Assembly: GCF_014648895.1 (NCBI RefSeq)
Contig: NZ_BMRZ01000020.1
Span: forward strand, 104,475-168,474
From: Streptomyces tanashiensis
Lineage (GTDB): Bacteria; Actinomycetota; Actinomycetes; Streptomycetales; Streptomycetaceae
Reading direction: 5' to 3'
Length of the DNA stretch: 64,000 nt
In this document: positions 16,753 to 24,867 of the stretch, piece after piece
Numbering within the stretch: the first letter of the stretch is position 1
Layout: every line of letters begins with the position of its first letter
Notes under the pieces: model-generated
Database searches by the model: none
Told to the model about the DNA's origin: nothing
Seen by the model: the letters and a program-made list of their open reading frames with translations, nothing else
Made by a program: the position numbers and the translations under genes

Positions 16753-17496
16753 GTGTCCATCGAACTCGACGCCGTCTCCTACGCGTACGGGCGCCGCTCG
16801 CGCAGCATTCTCTCCGGGCTCAGCTACACCGTCCCCGACGGCTTCACGATCCTTCTCGGCCCCAACGGAGCCGGAAAGACGACCACGTTGAAGCTGGCCG
16901 CCGGGGTGAACCAGCCGAGTCAGGGCTCGGTACGACTCGGGCGCCTCTCTTCCGACTCCAGGGCGTACCGCATGAAGGTGGCCTGGATGCCGCAGACCGT
17001 CACCGCCATGACCGGCCTCACCGCCCGCGAGCAGGTCGCGTACACGGGATGGCTGAAGGGGATGAGCCGTCGTGCCGCCTGGGACGCCTCCACAGGTGCA
17101 CTGGAACAGGTCCGGATGACGGATCACGCCGACATGAGGACGAAGCAGCTCTCCGGCGGTCAGCTGCGCCGCGTCGGTGTCGCCTCCGCCCTGGTCCACG
17201 GAGCCGAGGTCCTGCTCCTCGACGAGCCCACGGCCGGGATGGACCCGACACAGCGCCGCGTCTTCCGAGACCTCGTCATCGGGCTCGCCTCCCGGGAGGT
17301 ACGGGTCCTCCTCTCGACGCACGACGTCGCCGACCTGGCGGAGGAGGCCGACCACGTCACCGCCCTCACCCGGGGCACGATCACCTTCTCCGGCTCCACC
17401 GGCGCCTTCCTCGCACACGCGCCCGCACACGTCCCGGAGGCCCGCCGCGCCGAGGCCGCGTACACGGCCCTGACGGGCGACGAGGCCATCGGCTAG
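16753..17496 (+). CDS. ABC transporter ATP-binding protein
   Basis: A 247-residue nucleotide-binding domain: Walker A GPNGAGKTTT, Q-loop near MPQTVTAMTGL, signature LSGGQLRRVGVA, Walker B LLLDEPTAGMDP, switch His in LLSTHDVADL. It is closest to the CcmA/export class that works with two membrane proteins. GTG 16753 lies 16 bp after the second permease gene, completing the operon. The operon ends at the symmetrical terminator 17514-17556. Confidence 0.95.
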   Translation: MSIELDAVSYAYGRRSRSILSGLSYTVPDGFTILLGPNGAGKTTTLKLAAGVNQPSQGSVRLGRLSSDSRAYRMKVAWMPQTVTAMTGLTAREQVAYTGWLKGMSRRAAWDASTGALEQVRMTDHADMRTKQLSGGQLRRVGVASALVHGAEVLLLDEPTAGMDPTQRRVFRDLVIGLASREVRVLLSTHDVADLAEEADHVTALTRGTITFSGSTGAFLAHAPAHVPEARRAEAAYTALTGDEAIG

Positions 17497-17513
17497 CCCG
17501 TACGTCCACATGC

Positions 17514-17556
17514 CAGAGGGGCGTCGCCCACCGAATCGGTGGGCGACGCCCCTCTG
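17514..17556. terminator. 21-bp-arm bidirectional terminator between ABC operon and tRNA
   Basis: Perfect 21-bp arms CAGAGGGGCGTCGCCCACCGA and its complement around a single A, 17 nt after the ATPase stop. It also lies 8 nt beyond the 3' end of the minus-strand tRNA, so it can serve both. Confidence 0.85.
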
Positions 17557-17563
17557 ATGCTTG

Positions 17564-17636
17564 TGCCCCCGGCAGGATTCGAACCTGCGACACCCGCTTT
17601 AGGAGAGCGGTGCTCTATCCCCTGAGCTACGAAGGC
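17564..17636 (-). tRNA. tRNA-Arg (anticodon CCT)
   Basis: The 73-nt gene folds as a cloverleaf: acceptor GCCTTCG/CGGGGGC with two G-U pairs, anticodon stem CCGCT/AGCGG with loop CTCCTAA, giving anticodon CCT for AGG codons, and T arm GCAGGTTCGAATCCTGC. CCA is not encoded. Such tRNA genes are common integration targets, but I see no integrase or attachment repeat nearby. Confidence 0.95.
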
Positions 17637-17823
17637 GAAGGCGGAGCGCTGTCAGTGTAGCGGGTGGTGGGGGCGGCGCACGGGGGATATCGGTTCCGGG
17701 GGTGGGGGGTCGTGGTGGGGGGATTTGTGGGCGTGGACATGACGAACTAAGGGAAATGATCTCGCCACGGTGTCCGGTGCGCGTCCTAGGCTGCGGGGTT
17801 TCGCGATCAAGGAATGAGGCATC

Positions 17824-18336
17824 ATGCGCACCGCAAGACGTGTTCTCGCCCGCTTCGTCGCCCCGGCCGCCACGGCTCTCCTCGCCGCGGTCGTCGCCGC
17901 TCCCGTCGCCTCCGCCGCGCCGGCGCGGGCCGCTGCCGAGGTCTGTGACCACAGCTGCATCGACGGGGTCCGAGCCGCGACCCACACCGGATACGACCGC
18001 GTCGTGTTCGACCTGGGGGCGGGCGCCCTGCCCCAGGTCACCCCGCGGACGAGTGTGGACGGCACGTACTACCCGCCGAGCGGCCAGGCCGAGACGGTGG
18101 CCATCGCCGGCTCCTCGTACCTGTTCCTCGACTTCTCCCCGGCCCGCATCGGCGACTACGCGGAGACGAACCCGCTGGTCAAGCCCTTCGCCCTGCCCAC
18201 GGTCAAGGGCGTGGAGTTCCTGTACGAGCAGCACGCCCAGCCCGAGTTCGCGATCACCCTGAACGGTCCCGTGAGCCGCTACAACGTCTTCACGCTCACG
18301 CAGCCGAACCGCGTCGTCGTCGACATCTACCGGTAG
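17824..18336 (+). CDS. Secreted AMIN-like domain protein (copy 1)
   Basis: A 170-residue exported protein with a signal peptide (RRVLARFVAPAATALLAAVV, cleavage after ASAAP or nearby) and one AMIN-like domain: C...C near 41-45, GVRAATHTGYDRVVFDLG, then VKGVEFLYEQHAQPEFAI and a C-terminal NRVVVDIYR strand. AMIN-type domains bind cell-wall polysaccharide and localise proteins; the AMIN-like class in Streptomyces has no known enzyme part. It is followed 27 bp later by a paralogue of the same layout. Confidence 0.85.
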   Translation: MRTARRVLARFVAPAATALLAAVVAAPVASAAPARAAAEVCDHSCIDGVRAATHTGYDRVVFDLGAGALPQVTPRTSVDGTYYPPSGQAETVAIAGSSYLFLDFSPARIGDYAETNPLVKPFALPTVKGVEFLYEQHAQPEFAITLNGPVSRYNVFTLTQPNRVVVDIYR

Positions 18337-18363
18337 TCCCGCCCCCGTTCTCGAGGAGTACGC

Positions 18364-18864
18364 ATGCGCAAGACCGCAATCGCCACCCTGACCGGCTCCG
18401 CCGCGCTCGCCGCCACCCTGCTCGGCACCACGTCCGCCGCGGCCGTGGCGGCCGCTCCCACCTGTGGCCACATCTGCGTCCTCGGGGTGCGCACGGCCAC
18501 GCACGACACGTACGACCGCGTCGTCATCGACCTCGGCGAGGGCACCGTCCCCGGGTGGACCACCAGCGAGCAGACCACGCCGCTCTACTGGGGCGAGGAG
18601 GGGTCGGAGACCCAGGTGCCGATCCAGGGCGACTCGTACCTGAAGGTCACCCTCATGCCGGCCGAGACGTTCGACGTGAACTACCAGTCGACGTACACGA
18701 GCCCGCGGTCGCAGTCCTTCGGCTACCCGAGCCTCAAGGGCCAGGCGCTCGTGTACAGCTTCGAGGACAGCAACACCTTCGGCCTCGCGCTGGGCCCCCA
18801 CACCTCGTACAAGGTCTTCAAGCTGACGGCCCCCAACCGGATCGTCATCGACGTCAACCACTGA
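18364..18864 (+). CDS. Secreted AMIN-like domain protein (copy 2)
   Basis: A 166-residue paralogue of the preceding gene: signal peptide (KTAIATLTGSAALAATLLG to ~30), paired cysteines in CGHICVLGVRTATHDTYDRV, then IDLGEGTVPGW and the terminal NRIVIDVNH. Shared motifs are (V/T)C.H.C..GVR.ATH..YDRVV.DLG and NR.V.D. GAGGAG precedes ATG 18364. It is cotranscribed with copy 1, and the transcript probably ends at the hairpin 18986-19019. The tandem pair probably arose by duplication and divergence. Confidence 0.85.
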   Translation: MRKTAIATLTGSAALAATLLGTTSAAAVAAAPTCGHICVLGVRTATHDTYDRVVIDLGEGTVPGWTTSEQTTPLYWGEEGSETQVPIQGDSYLKVTLMPAETFDVNYQSTYTSPRSQSFGYPSLKGQALVYSFEDSNTFGLALGPHTSYKVFKLTAPNRIVIDVNH

Positions 18865-18985
18865 TCCGGGGTGGCTCGGCCGGCCGAGAGCGCCTACGGC
18901 CGCGCGCATGCCCATGACCACGGCCGGCGTCGACGCGGGTGAGGGAGCCGTGGGTGGACTTCGGAGAGGTGCGCCTCTCCGAGGA

Positions 18986-19019
18986 GAGAGGGCCACCGGA
19001 TTCTTCCGGTGGCCCTCTC
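18986..19019 (+). terminator. Terminator after the AMIN-like pair
   Basis: Perfect 15-bp arms GAGAGGGCCACCGGA and complement with loop TTCT. A smaller hairpin GGAGAGG/CCTCTCC precedes it at 18963-18980. The remaining 18865-19199 stretch holds only this and the acyl-CoA synthetase promoter region. Confidence 0.8.
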
Positions 19020-19174
19020 CTTCCTCCAGTCGCTGCCGGAGGACGAAGGCGAACTCGCCGCAGTTGATGCCGTCGGGGAGCGTTTCGGTGCCGGAATGCG
19101 TGCAGGTGAGGGGTTCCATCCGTGCCGGGTGGGGTTGACCGCGTTCGGGGGTGCGCATAGCGTCGCCGGGTGTG

Positions 19175-19190
19175 CTGAGCGGGCGCTTAG
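19175..19190. promoter_or_regulatory. Imperfect palindrome overlapping the acyl-CoA synthetase start region
   Basis: CTGAGCGGGCGCTTAG is an inverted repeat with 6 of 8 base pairs matched. It abuts the AGGAGG ribosome-binding site (19189-19194), where a bound TetR/FadR-type repressor would block transcription or translation of the gene starting at 19200. Confidence 0.4.
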
Positions 19191-19199
19191 GAGGATGGT

Positions 19200-20867
19200 G
19201 TGGTGGCTGGCGGGGTCGAGCGGCTGACGGCTGACGGGGCGCCGTTCGCCGTCGAGGACGGGGTGTACGCCGGCGGGCCGCGGACCCTGCGGGAGTTCGT
19301 CGAGGTCACCTGGGCCTACGGCGACCGGCTGTTCCTCTTGTCCGAGGACGTGCGGATGACCTACCGGGAGTTCTTCGACGCCGCCTGCGGGCTCGCCCGG
19401 CGGCTCGTCGGGGAGTACGGGCTGCGGCCGGGCGACCGGGCCGTCGTGGCCATGCGGAACCTGCCCGAGTGGCAGGTCGCCTTCTGGGCGACGCAGCTCG
19501 CCGGGCTCGTCGCCGTACCGCTCAACGCCTGGTGGACCGAGGACGAGTTCGCGTACGCGCTGGAGGACTGCGCGCCCGGTGTGCTGCTCGTCGACGGGGA
19601 ACGGGTCGGCCGGGTGCGGGCCTGGGCCGTGCGCAACGGCGTGCCCGGGATCGTCTTCCGGGGGGAGGCCGAGGAGGGCTTCGCCGCGTACGCCGCCGAC
19701 ACCGACCCGCTGCCGGGGCCGCCGCCCGTCGACGTCCTGCCCGAGCACGACGCCACCATCATCTACACCTCGGGCACCACCGGGCGGCCCAAGGGAGCCG
19801 TCGCCACCCACCTCGCGCAGGCCGGGGCCGCCATGAACCCGCGGTACTTCGCCGCCGCCGCGGCCCTCGCGCGCGGGGAGGTGCCCGGGACGGCGCCGGC
19901 ACCGGTCTCCCTGACCACGTTCCCGTTCTTCCACGTCGCCGCGTTCACGTCGTTCTACGCCGTCATGGCGGCCGGCGGGACCCTGGTGATGATGCGGAAG
20001 TGGGACGCCGGCCAGGCCCTCGGCCTCATCCGCGAGCACGGCGTCACCCACTACGCGGGGGTGCCCACCACCGCGCTCCAGCTGCTGGCGCTCGCCCGGA
20101 GCACCGGCGACCCGCTGACCAGCCTCACCCTGCTCAGCACCGGGGGCGCCGCCGCCCCGCCCGGGATCGTGGCGGGGATCGTCGACGGGTACGGGGAGCG
20201 GATCGAGCCCCGGAACGGCTACGGGCTCACCGAGACCTGCGGCGGGGTCCTCTCGAACGTCGGGGCCGAGTACCGCGCCCATCCGGGGAGTGTCGGACGG
20301 CCCTCGCCCGTCACCGAGGTGCGGGTCGAGCGGCCCGACGCCGGGGGCGTGGGCGAGTTGTGGCTGCGCGGGCAGTCGCTGATCCGCGGGTACTGGGGGA
20401 ACGAGGCCGCCACCCGGGCCGCCTTCACCGAGGACGGGTGGTTCAGGACCGGCGACCTCGTCCTGGTCGACGAGGACGGCCGGGTCAGCGTCGTCGACCG
20501 GCTCACCGACATGGTGATCCGCGGCGGCGAGAACGTGTACTGCGTCGAGGTCGAGGGGGTGCTGCACGAGCATCCGGACGTCGTCGACGCCGCCGTGTTC
20601 GGGGTCCCGCATCCGCTGCTCGGGGAGGAGGTCGTGGCCGTCGTGCGGCCGCGGCCCGGCGCGGATCCCGGCACCGAGGCGCTGCGGGCGCACGTGGGCG
20701 CGCGCCTCGCCGCCTTCAAGGTGCCGGCCAGGATCCTCGTACGGGCGGAGGAACTGCCCCGGAATCCGACCGGGAAGATCCTCAAGCGCGAGCTCAGGGA
20801 CCTGCTCGGGGCCGGGGTCGGGGCCGGGGCCGACGCCGGGCTCGGGGCCGGGCTCAGCGCCGGGTGA
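19200..20867 (+). CDS. Class I adenylate-forming acyl-CoA synthetase (fatty-acid/aryl-CoA ligase)
   Basis: A 555-residue enzyme that activates a carboxylic acid with ATP and transfers it to CoA. Motifs: A3 YTSGTTGRPKGAV, A5 NGYGLTET, A7 FRTGDLV, A8 VIRGGENV preceded by RLTDM, and the catalytic Lys of A10 in NPTGKILKRELRD. AGGAGG lies 5-8 nt before tandem GTG codons at 19200/19203. The C-terminal ~18 residues are a Gly/Ala-rich tail (GAGVGAGADAGLGAG) that looks like a local repeat expansion. Its end overlaps the convergent protease gene by 14 bp. Substrate is probably a medium- or long-chain acid; not determinable here. Confidence 0.92.
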   Translation: MVAGGVERLTADGAPFAVEDGVYAGGPRTLREFVEVTWAYGDRLFLLSEDVRMTYREFFDAACGLARRLVGEYGLRPGDRAVVAMRNLPEWQVAFWATQLAGLVAVPLNAWWTEDEFAYALEDCAPGVLLVDGERVGRVRAWAVRNGVPGIVFRGEAEEGFAAYAADTDPLPGPPPVDVLPEHDATIIYTSGTTGRPKGAVATHLAQAGAAMNPRYFAAAAALARGEVPGTAPAPVSLTTFPFFHVAAFTSFYAVMAAGGTLVMMRKWDAGQALGLIREHGVTHYAGVPTTALQLLALARSTGDPLTSLTLLSTGGAAAPPGIVAGIVDGYGERIEPRNGYGLTETCGGVLSNVGAEYRAHPGSVGRPSPVTEVRVERPDAGGVGELWLRGQSLIRGYWGNEAATRAAFTEDGWFRTGDLVLVDEDGRVSVVDRLTDMVIRGGENVYCVEVEGVLHEHPDVVDAAVFGVPHPLLGEEVVAVVRPRPGADPGTEALRAHVGARLAAFKVPARILVRAEELPRNPTGKILKRELRDLLGAGVGAGADAGLGAGLSAG

Positions 20868-22125
20868 TCCGGACCCGGTACGTCCCCGTCGGGTCCTCGT
20901 CGAGGACGGTGATCCGGATGCCGTTGGCGCGGTCGGTGAACGTCTCGCCGGGGCCGTACGGGGCGTCCGACAGCTCCGCGTGGACGTTGGCCCGGCGGGT
21001 GCAGCCGCCGCTGGCCCGGTCGCTGTCGGCCACGGTCACCGGGCCGTGGCCGGTGTCCACGTCGGACTCCACGCGGTAGACGAGGACGCCCTGCTCGCAG
21101 ACGGCCTCGTCGTTGCCGTCCTTGCTGCGGACCTCGACGGCGTATCCGGAGGTGCCGGAGAGCGGGACGAAGGCGAGCTTGGGGCCGCCGGGGGTCGCGA
21201 GCGGAGTGAGGCTGTAGTCGCCCGTCCCGGGGCCGGCGGCGCAGCTGACCTGGTCGTTGTCGAGCCAGCCCAGCTTCCACTTGTGCCAGGCGAGCAGGTC
21301 GTTGTTGGCGCCCCAGTCCTCGGACATGATGTCCCAGTGGCCGACGGTGCCGCCGCCGTCCGAGGTGTAGAGGTCGGGCAGGCCGAAGACATGGCCGTTC
21401 TCGTGCGGCAGGACGCGGTAGCCGGTCTCGGTGAAGCTGCCGGAGCCGTCGTCCTGGCGGCTGTAGACGAAGGACGTGTTGGCGAGCGGCACGCCGTCGG
21501 CGTAGGGGGCGTCCTCGTTGCCGGAGAAGGTCACGGACAGGACGGTGTCGAGGGCGGAGGGCCCGGCGTTCGGCGTGACCAGGATGTTCACCAGGTCGTA
21601 GGCGCTGAAGTCCACGCGCGGGTCGGCGGCCTTCACGATGTCCTCGACGAGGGAGCGGTAGCCCGGCTCGTACGGTGAGCCGCGCTCGATGCCGTACGAG
21701 GAGAACGCCCGCGGCATCCGCAGCCAGTCGGGTATCGGCGCCTCGGGCTGGTAGTGCAGGCGCCCGTACGAGCTGGTGCGGAACCAGTCGGCGGTCTGCG
21801 GGAAGAACTCGCGGAAGCGGTTCATCGCCGTGCCGTCCCCGGAGGCGTCCGGGAAGTCGATCATCAGGTTGAGGGCCCTGACGAGGCCCGTGGAGCGCAC
21901 GTATCCGGGGGCCGTGGGCAGCCCCTCCGACATCTGCACGCCCATCGTGGTGGCGATGCGGCACGGTCCCAGCTGGGCGCCGCTCGGCGCGGCGGCCACG
22001 GGGCCCGCCGAGGCCGGGGCCGGCCCGGGGAGGGTGGTGCTCGCCGAGGCGAGCAGGGTGAGGGAGAGCGCCGTGGTCGCCGCCAGGGCGACGGGTCTGC
22101 GTATCCGTCGGCGGGGGTGCTGCAT
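20854..22125 (-). CDS. Secreted M6-family metalloprotease (immune inhibitor A-like)
   Basis: A 423-residue exported protease: Arg-rich start, signal core VALAATTALSLTLLASAS, likely cleavage around 40-47. The extended zinc motif HENGHVFGLPD occupies 241-251 (H241, E242, H245, D251 as third ligand in the HExxHxxGxxD pattern). It is followed by GHWDIMSEDWG, the Met-turn region of M6 enzymes, and FSGNEDAPYADG lies before the motif. Four cysteines (two early, two late) could form disulfides. The C-terminus is the beta-rich domain of the family. A consensus Crp site lies 141 bp upstream, shared with the divergent tetR gene. Confidence 0.9.
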   Translation of the reverse strand: MQHPRRRIRRPVALAATTALSLTLLASASTTLPGPAPASAGPVAAAPSGAQLGPCRIATTMGVQMSEGLPTAPGYVRSTGLVRALNLMIDFPDASGDGTAMNRFREFFPQTADWFRTSSYGRLHYQPEAPIPDWLRMPRAFSSYGIERGSPYEPGYRSLVEDIVKAADPRVDFSAYDLVNILVTPNAGPSALDTVLSVTFSGNEDAPYADGVPLANTSFVYSRQDDGSGSFTETGYRVLPHENGHVFGLPDLYTSDGGGTVGHWDIMSEDWGANNDLLAWHKWKLGWLDNDQVSCAAGPGTGDYSLTPLATPGGPKLAFVPLSGTSGYAVEVRSKDGNDEAVCEQGVLVYRVESDVDTGHGPVTVADSDRASGGCTRRANVHAELSDAPYGPGETFTDRANGIRITVLDEDPTGTYRVRITRR

Positions 22126-22265
22126 ACGTCGCCTCTCCGGAGGGGTCAGGTCGGCGCGCCGCGACCCCTTTCCGCGGGTCCGCGCTGTGCGATCAGCCTG
22201 TGACGCGCGGTCCGGGTACGCGCGCCGGGTGGCCCGATCGTGGGTATTCCACGGAGCGGAGAGCG

Positions 22266-22281
22266 TGTGACGCAGGTCACA
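22266..22281. promoter_or_regulatory. Consensus Crp-type site
   Basis: TGTGACGCAGGTCACA matches TGTGA-N6-TCACA at every defined base and also the GTG-N6-GNCAC pattern described for Streptomyces Crp. It sits midway between the M6 protease start (22125, minus) and the tetR start (22396, plus). Confidence 0.65.
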
Positions 22282-22360
22282 GGATGGCCGGGAAATAACC
22301 GGGGACCGACTCCCCGTTTACGCCTGTGTCCAACGAAGTGGGGAATCCTTCCCCGGATGT

Positions 22361-22376
22361 TCCGGAAGCTTCCGGA
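22361..22376. promoter_or_regulatory. Perfect 16-bp palindrome before tetR
   Basis: TCCGGAAGCTTCCGGA is fully self-complementary and ends 19 bp before the tetR start codon, the usual place for an autorepressor site. It overlaps any leader and lies just before GAGGAGG. Confidence 0.6.
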
Positions 22377-22395
22377 CGAGTGAGGAGGCCGTGGC

Positions 22396-23061
22396 GTGAC
22401 CAGCACCGCCGACACCGCGCCCGCCCGCCGCGTACCCCGCCCGCGGGCCGACGCCCTGCGCAACCGCGAGCGGATCGTGAGCACGGCCCGCGAGATGTTC
22501 GTCGAGTTCGGCCCCCAGGTGCCCTACGACGAGGTCGCGCGCCGGGCCGGCGTCGGGAACGCCACGCTCTACCGGAACTTCCCCGAGCGCGCCGACCTCG
22601 TCCACGAGGTCGTCCTCTCGCTCATGGCCCGCGTCACCGAGCTCGCCGAGCGGGCCACCGAGGAGGAGAGCGACACCTTCGCCGCCCTCCGCCGCTTCAC
22701 CCACGGCGCCGCCGACGAGCGCATCGGGGCCCTGTGCCCGATGCTCGACGGCGCCTTCGACAAGGACCACCCCGACCTGACGGCCGAACGCGACCGCCTG
22801 GAGGAGGCCGTCAAGGGCCTCGTCGACCGGGCGCAGCGGGCCGGCCGGCTCCGCGCCGACGTGGGCGTCGGAGACCTGATGGTGGCGATCTCCCAGCTGA
22901 CCCGTCCGCTGCCCGGATCGGCCTGCGGGTCCTTCGACCAGTTCGTCCACCGCCACCTGCAGCTGTTCCTCGACGGCCTGGAGGCGCCCGCCCGCTCCGA
23001 GCTGCCGGGGAAGGCCGCCACCCTGGAGGACCTGAGACGCGACTCCTGCTCCTCGTCGTGA
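22396..23061 (+). CDS. TetR/AcrR-family regulator
   Basis: A 221-residue repressor: N-terminal HTH (RERIVSTAREMFVEFG, YDEVARRAGVGNATLYRNFP) at ~25-70, then an all-helical ligand domain ending with a Ser-rich tail. The GTG start follows TGAGGAGG. It lies 161 bp upstream of an MFS drug exporter on the same strand, with the palindrome 22361-22376 in its own leader, so it probably represses itself and the exporter until a toxic ligand binds. The ligand is unknown. Confidence 0.93.
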   Translation: MTSTADTAPARRVPRPRADALRNRERIVSTAREMFVEFGPQVPYDEVARRAGVGNATLYRNFPERADLVHEVVLSLMARVTELAERATEEESDTFAALRRFTHGAADERIGALCPMLDGAFDKDHPDLTAERDRLEEAVKGLVDRAQRAGRLRADVGVGDLMVAISQLTRPLPGSACGSFDQFVHRHLQLFLDGLEAPARSELPGKAATLEDLRRDSCSSS

Positions 23062-23222
23062 GCGCCGCCTTCGGGAGCGCTGCCGCCGCGGGTGCCCCGT
23101 GGTGAGCGCCGCCGCCGTGAGCGCCCCGTCGTGAGCGCCCGCCTCCAGGGCCCCCGACTCATGTGACCCGCACGTCCTTACGTCCTTTTTTCACCAGTAC
23201 GCGCCAAGAGGTGGCTACCCCC

Positions 23223-24752
23223 ATGCCGAAAATCCCCGACTCGCCCGCGATCCAGGCCGACGCCGGCCGCTGGAAAGCCCTGATCTTCATCGCCCTCGCC
23301 CAGCTGATGGTCGTGCTCGACGCGACGATCGTGAACATCGCCCTGCCCTCCGCCCAGCAGGACCTCGGGATCTCGGACGGCAACCGGCAGTGGGTCATCA
23401 CCGCTTACGCCCTCGCGTTCGGCGGCCTCCTCCTCTTCGGCGGCCGCATCGCCGACCTGTGGGGCCGCAAGCGGACCTTCATCACCGGTCTGATCGGCTT
23501 CGCCGCCGCCTCCGCCCTCGGCGGGGCCGCGACCGGCGAGGCCATGATGCTCGGAGCCCGCGCGCTCCAGGGCGCCTTCGGCGCGCTCCTCGCGCCCGCC
23601 GCGCTCTCGCTGCTCGCCGTGACCTTCACCGACGCCAAGGAGCGCGCGAAGGCCTTCGGCATCTACGGCGCGATCGCCGGCGGCGGCGGCGCCGTGGGCC
23701 TCATCCTCGGCGGCTTCCTCACCGAGTACCTGAACTGGCGCTGGACCTTCTTCGTCAACATCCCGTTCGCCGTGGTCGCCGCCGTCGGCGCGTACCTCGT
23801 CGTCCGTGAGCCCGAGGGCAGCCGCAACCGCTCCGCGCTCGACATCCCCGGCGTGATCCTGTCCACCCTGGGCCTCGTCGCCCTCGTGTACGGCTTCACC
23901 CGCGCCGAGTCCGCGGGCTGGAGCGACGCCGGCACGATCGGCCTCTTCGTCGGCTCCGCGGTCCTGCTCCTCGCCTTCGTGCTCACCGAGGCGAAGGTGA
24001 AGTCCCCGCTGCTGCCGCTGCGCGTCCTGACCGACCGCAACCGCGGCGGTGTCTACCTCTCGCTGGGTCTCGCCGTCATCGCGATGTTCGGCCTGTTCCT
24101 CTTCCTGACGTACTACCTCCAGGTCGTGAAGGGGTACTCGCCGGTCAAGACGGGCTTCGCGTTCCTGCCGATGATCGCGGGCATGATCGTGGGCTCGACC
24201 CAGATCGGCACGCGCCTGATGACCCGCGTCCCGCCGCGGCTCCTGATGGGCCCGGGCTTCCTGACCGCCGGTGTCGGCATGCTGCTCCTCACCCAGCTGG
24301 AGATCGGCACCTCGTACGCCGGTCTGATCCTGCCCGCGCAGCTGCTCCTCGGCCTGGGCATGGGTACGGCGTTCATGCCCGCCATGTCGCTCGCGACGCT
24401 CGGCGTGGACCCGCGGGACGCCGGTGTGGCCTCCGCGATGGTCAACACCTCGCAGCAGGTCGGCGGCGCCATCGGTACGGCCCTGCTGAACACGATCGCC
24501 GCCTCGGCGACCACCGCCTACCTGACCGACCACGCCGCCGGCGCGACGACCCCGGCCGCGCAGAAGCTGCTTCAGCTCCAGGGCATGGTCGAGGGGTACG
24601 CCGCGGCCATCTGGTGGGCGGTCGGCATCCTGGTCGTCTCGGCCACGATCGCCTTCGTGCTCATCAACACCGGGAAGCCGGGGACCGGAGTGGTCGCCGG
24701 GTCCGGCGCGGGCGCGGACGACGAGGTGAAGGTGCCGGTCATCGCCCACTGA
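23223..24752 (+). CDS. MFS multidrug efflux transporter, DHA2 (14-TMS) family
   Basis: A 509-residue proton-driven exporter. Motif D1 region LDATIVNIALPS in TM1, motif A GGRIADLWGRKRTF after TM2, and motif C GAIAGGGGAVGLILGGFL in TM5 define a drug:H+ antiporter with 14 predicted segments. ATG 23223 is preceded by AAGAGG; the earlier in-frame ATG at 23163 lacks a site. It follows the tetR gene and ends at the first unit of a 28-bp tandem repeat (24750-24834). A second DHA2 transporter occurs at 29964-31493. Confidence 0.93.
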   Translation: MPKIPDSPAIQADAGRWKALIFIALAQLMVVLDATIVNIALPSAQQDLGISDGNRQWVITAYALAFGGLLLFGGRIADLWGRKRTFITGLIGFAAASALGGAATGEAMMLGARALQGAFGALLAPAALSLLAVTFTDAKERAKAFGIYGAIAGGGGAVGLILGGFLTEYLNWRWTFFVNIPFAVVAAVGAYLVVREPEGSRNRSALDIPGVILSTLGLVALVYGFTRAESAGWSDAGTIGLFVGSAVLLLAFVLTEAKVKSPLLPLRVLTDRNRGGVYLSLGLAVIAMFGLFLFLTYYLQVVKGYSPVKTGFAFLPMIAGMIVGSTQIGTRLMTRVPPRLLMGPGFLTAGVGMLLLTQLEIGTSYAGLILPAQLLLGLGMGTAFMPAMSLATLGVDPRDAGVASAMVNTSQQVGGAIGTALLNTIAASATTAYLTDHAAGATTPAAQKLLQLQGMVEGYAAAIWWAVGILVVSATIAFVLINTGKPGTGVVAGSGAGADDEVKVPVIAH

Positions 24753-24834
24753 TCCCGGCCGTCGGTCACCGACCCCGGTGATCCCGCCGTCGGTCACCGA
24801 CCCCGGTGATCCCGCCGTCGGTCACCGACCCCGG
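24750..24834. repeat. Three tandem 28-bp units each holding a GTCGGTCACCGAC palindrome
   Basis: Units start at 24750 (29 bp, one extra G), 24779 and 24807, and a partial fourth begins at 24835. Each contains GTCGGT-C-ACCGAC. The first unit includes the MFS stop codon. The array lies between convergent MFS and marR genes and could act as a bidirectional terminator or protein-binding array. Confidence 0.75.
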
Positions 24835-24867
24835 TGATCCCGCGCCGCCTGCCCTGGTTCCGCCTCC

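Noticed and set aside
14725..17496. Bacteriocin or lantibiotic export cluster around the ABC genes
   Set aside because: No precursor peptide, modification enzyme or immunity gene can be identified; the small secreted gene at 14074 has a standard signal peptide and lies behind its own terminator.
17564..17660. tRNA-Arg as a possible integration site
   Set aside because: No duplicated tRNA 3' end, integrase, excisionase or composition shift is visible on either side.
18990..19119. Minus-strand frame beginning MEPLTCTHSGTETLPDG with good third-position G/C for ~37 codons
   Set aside because: There is no ribosome site, the strong terminator hairpin lies inside it, and the frame then loses coding bias. 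A small real gene cannot be excluded.
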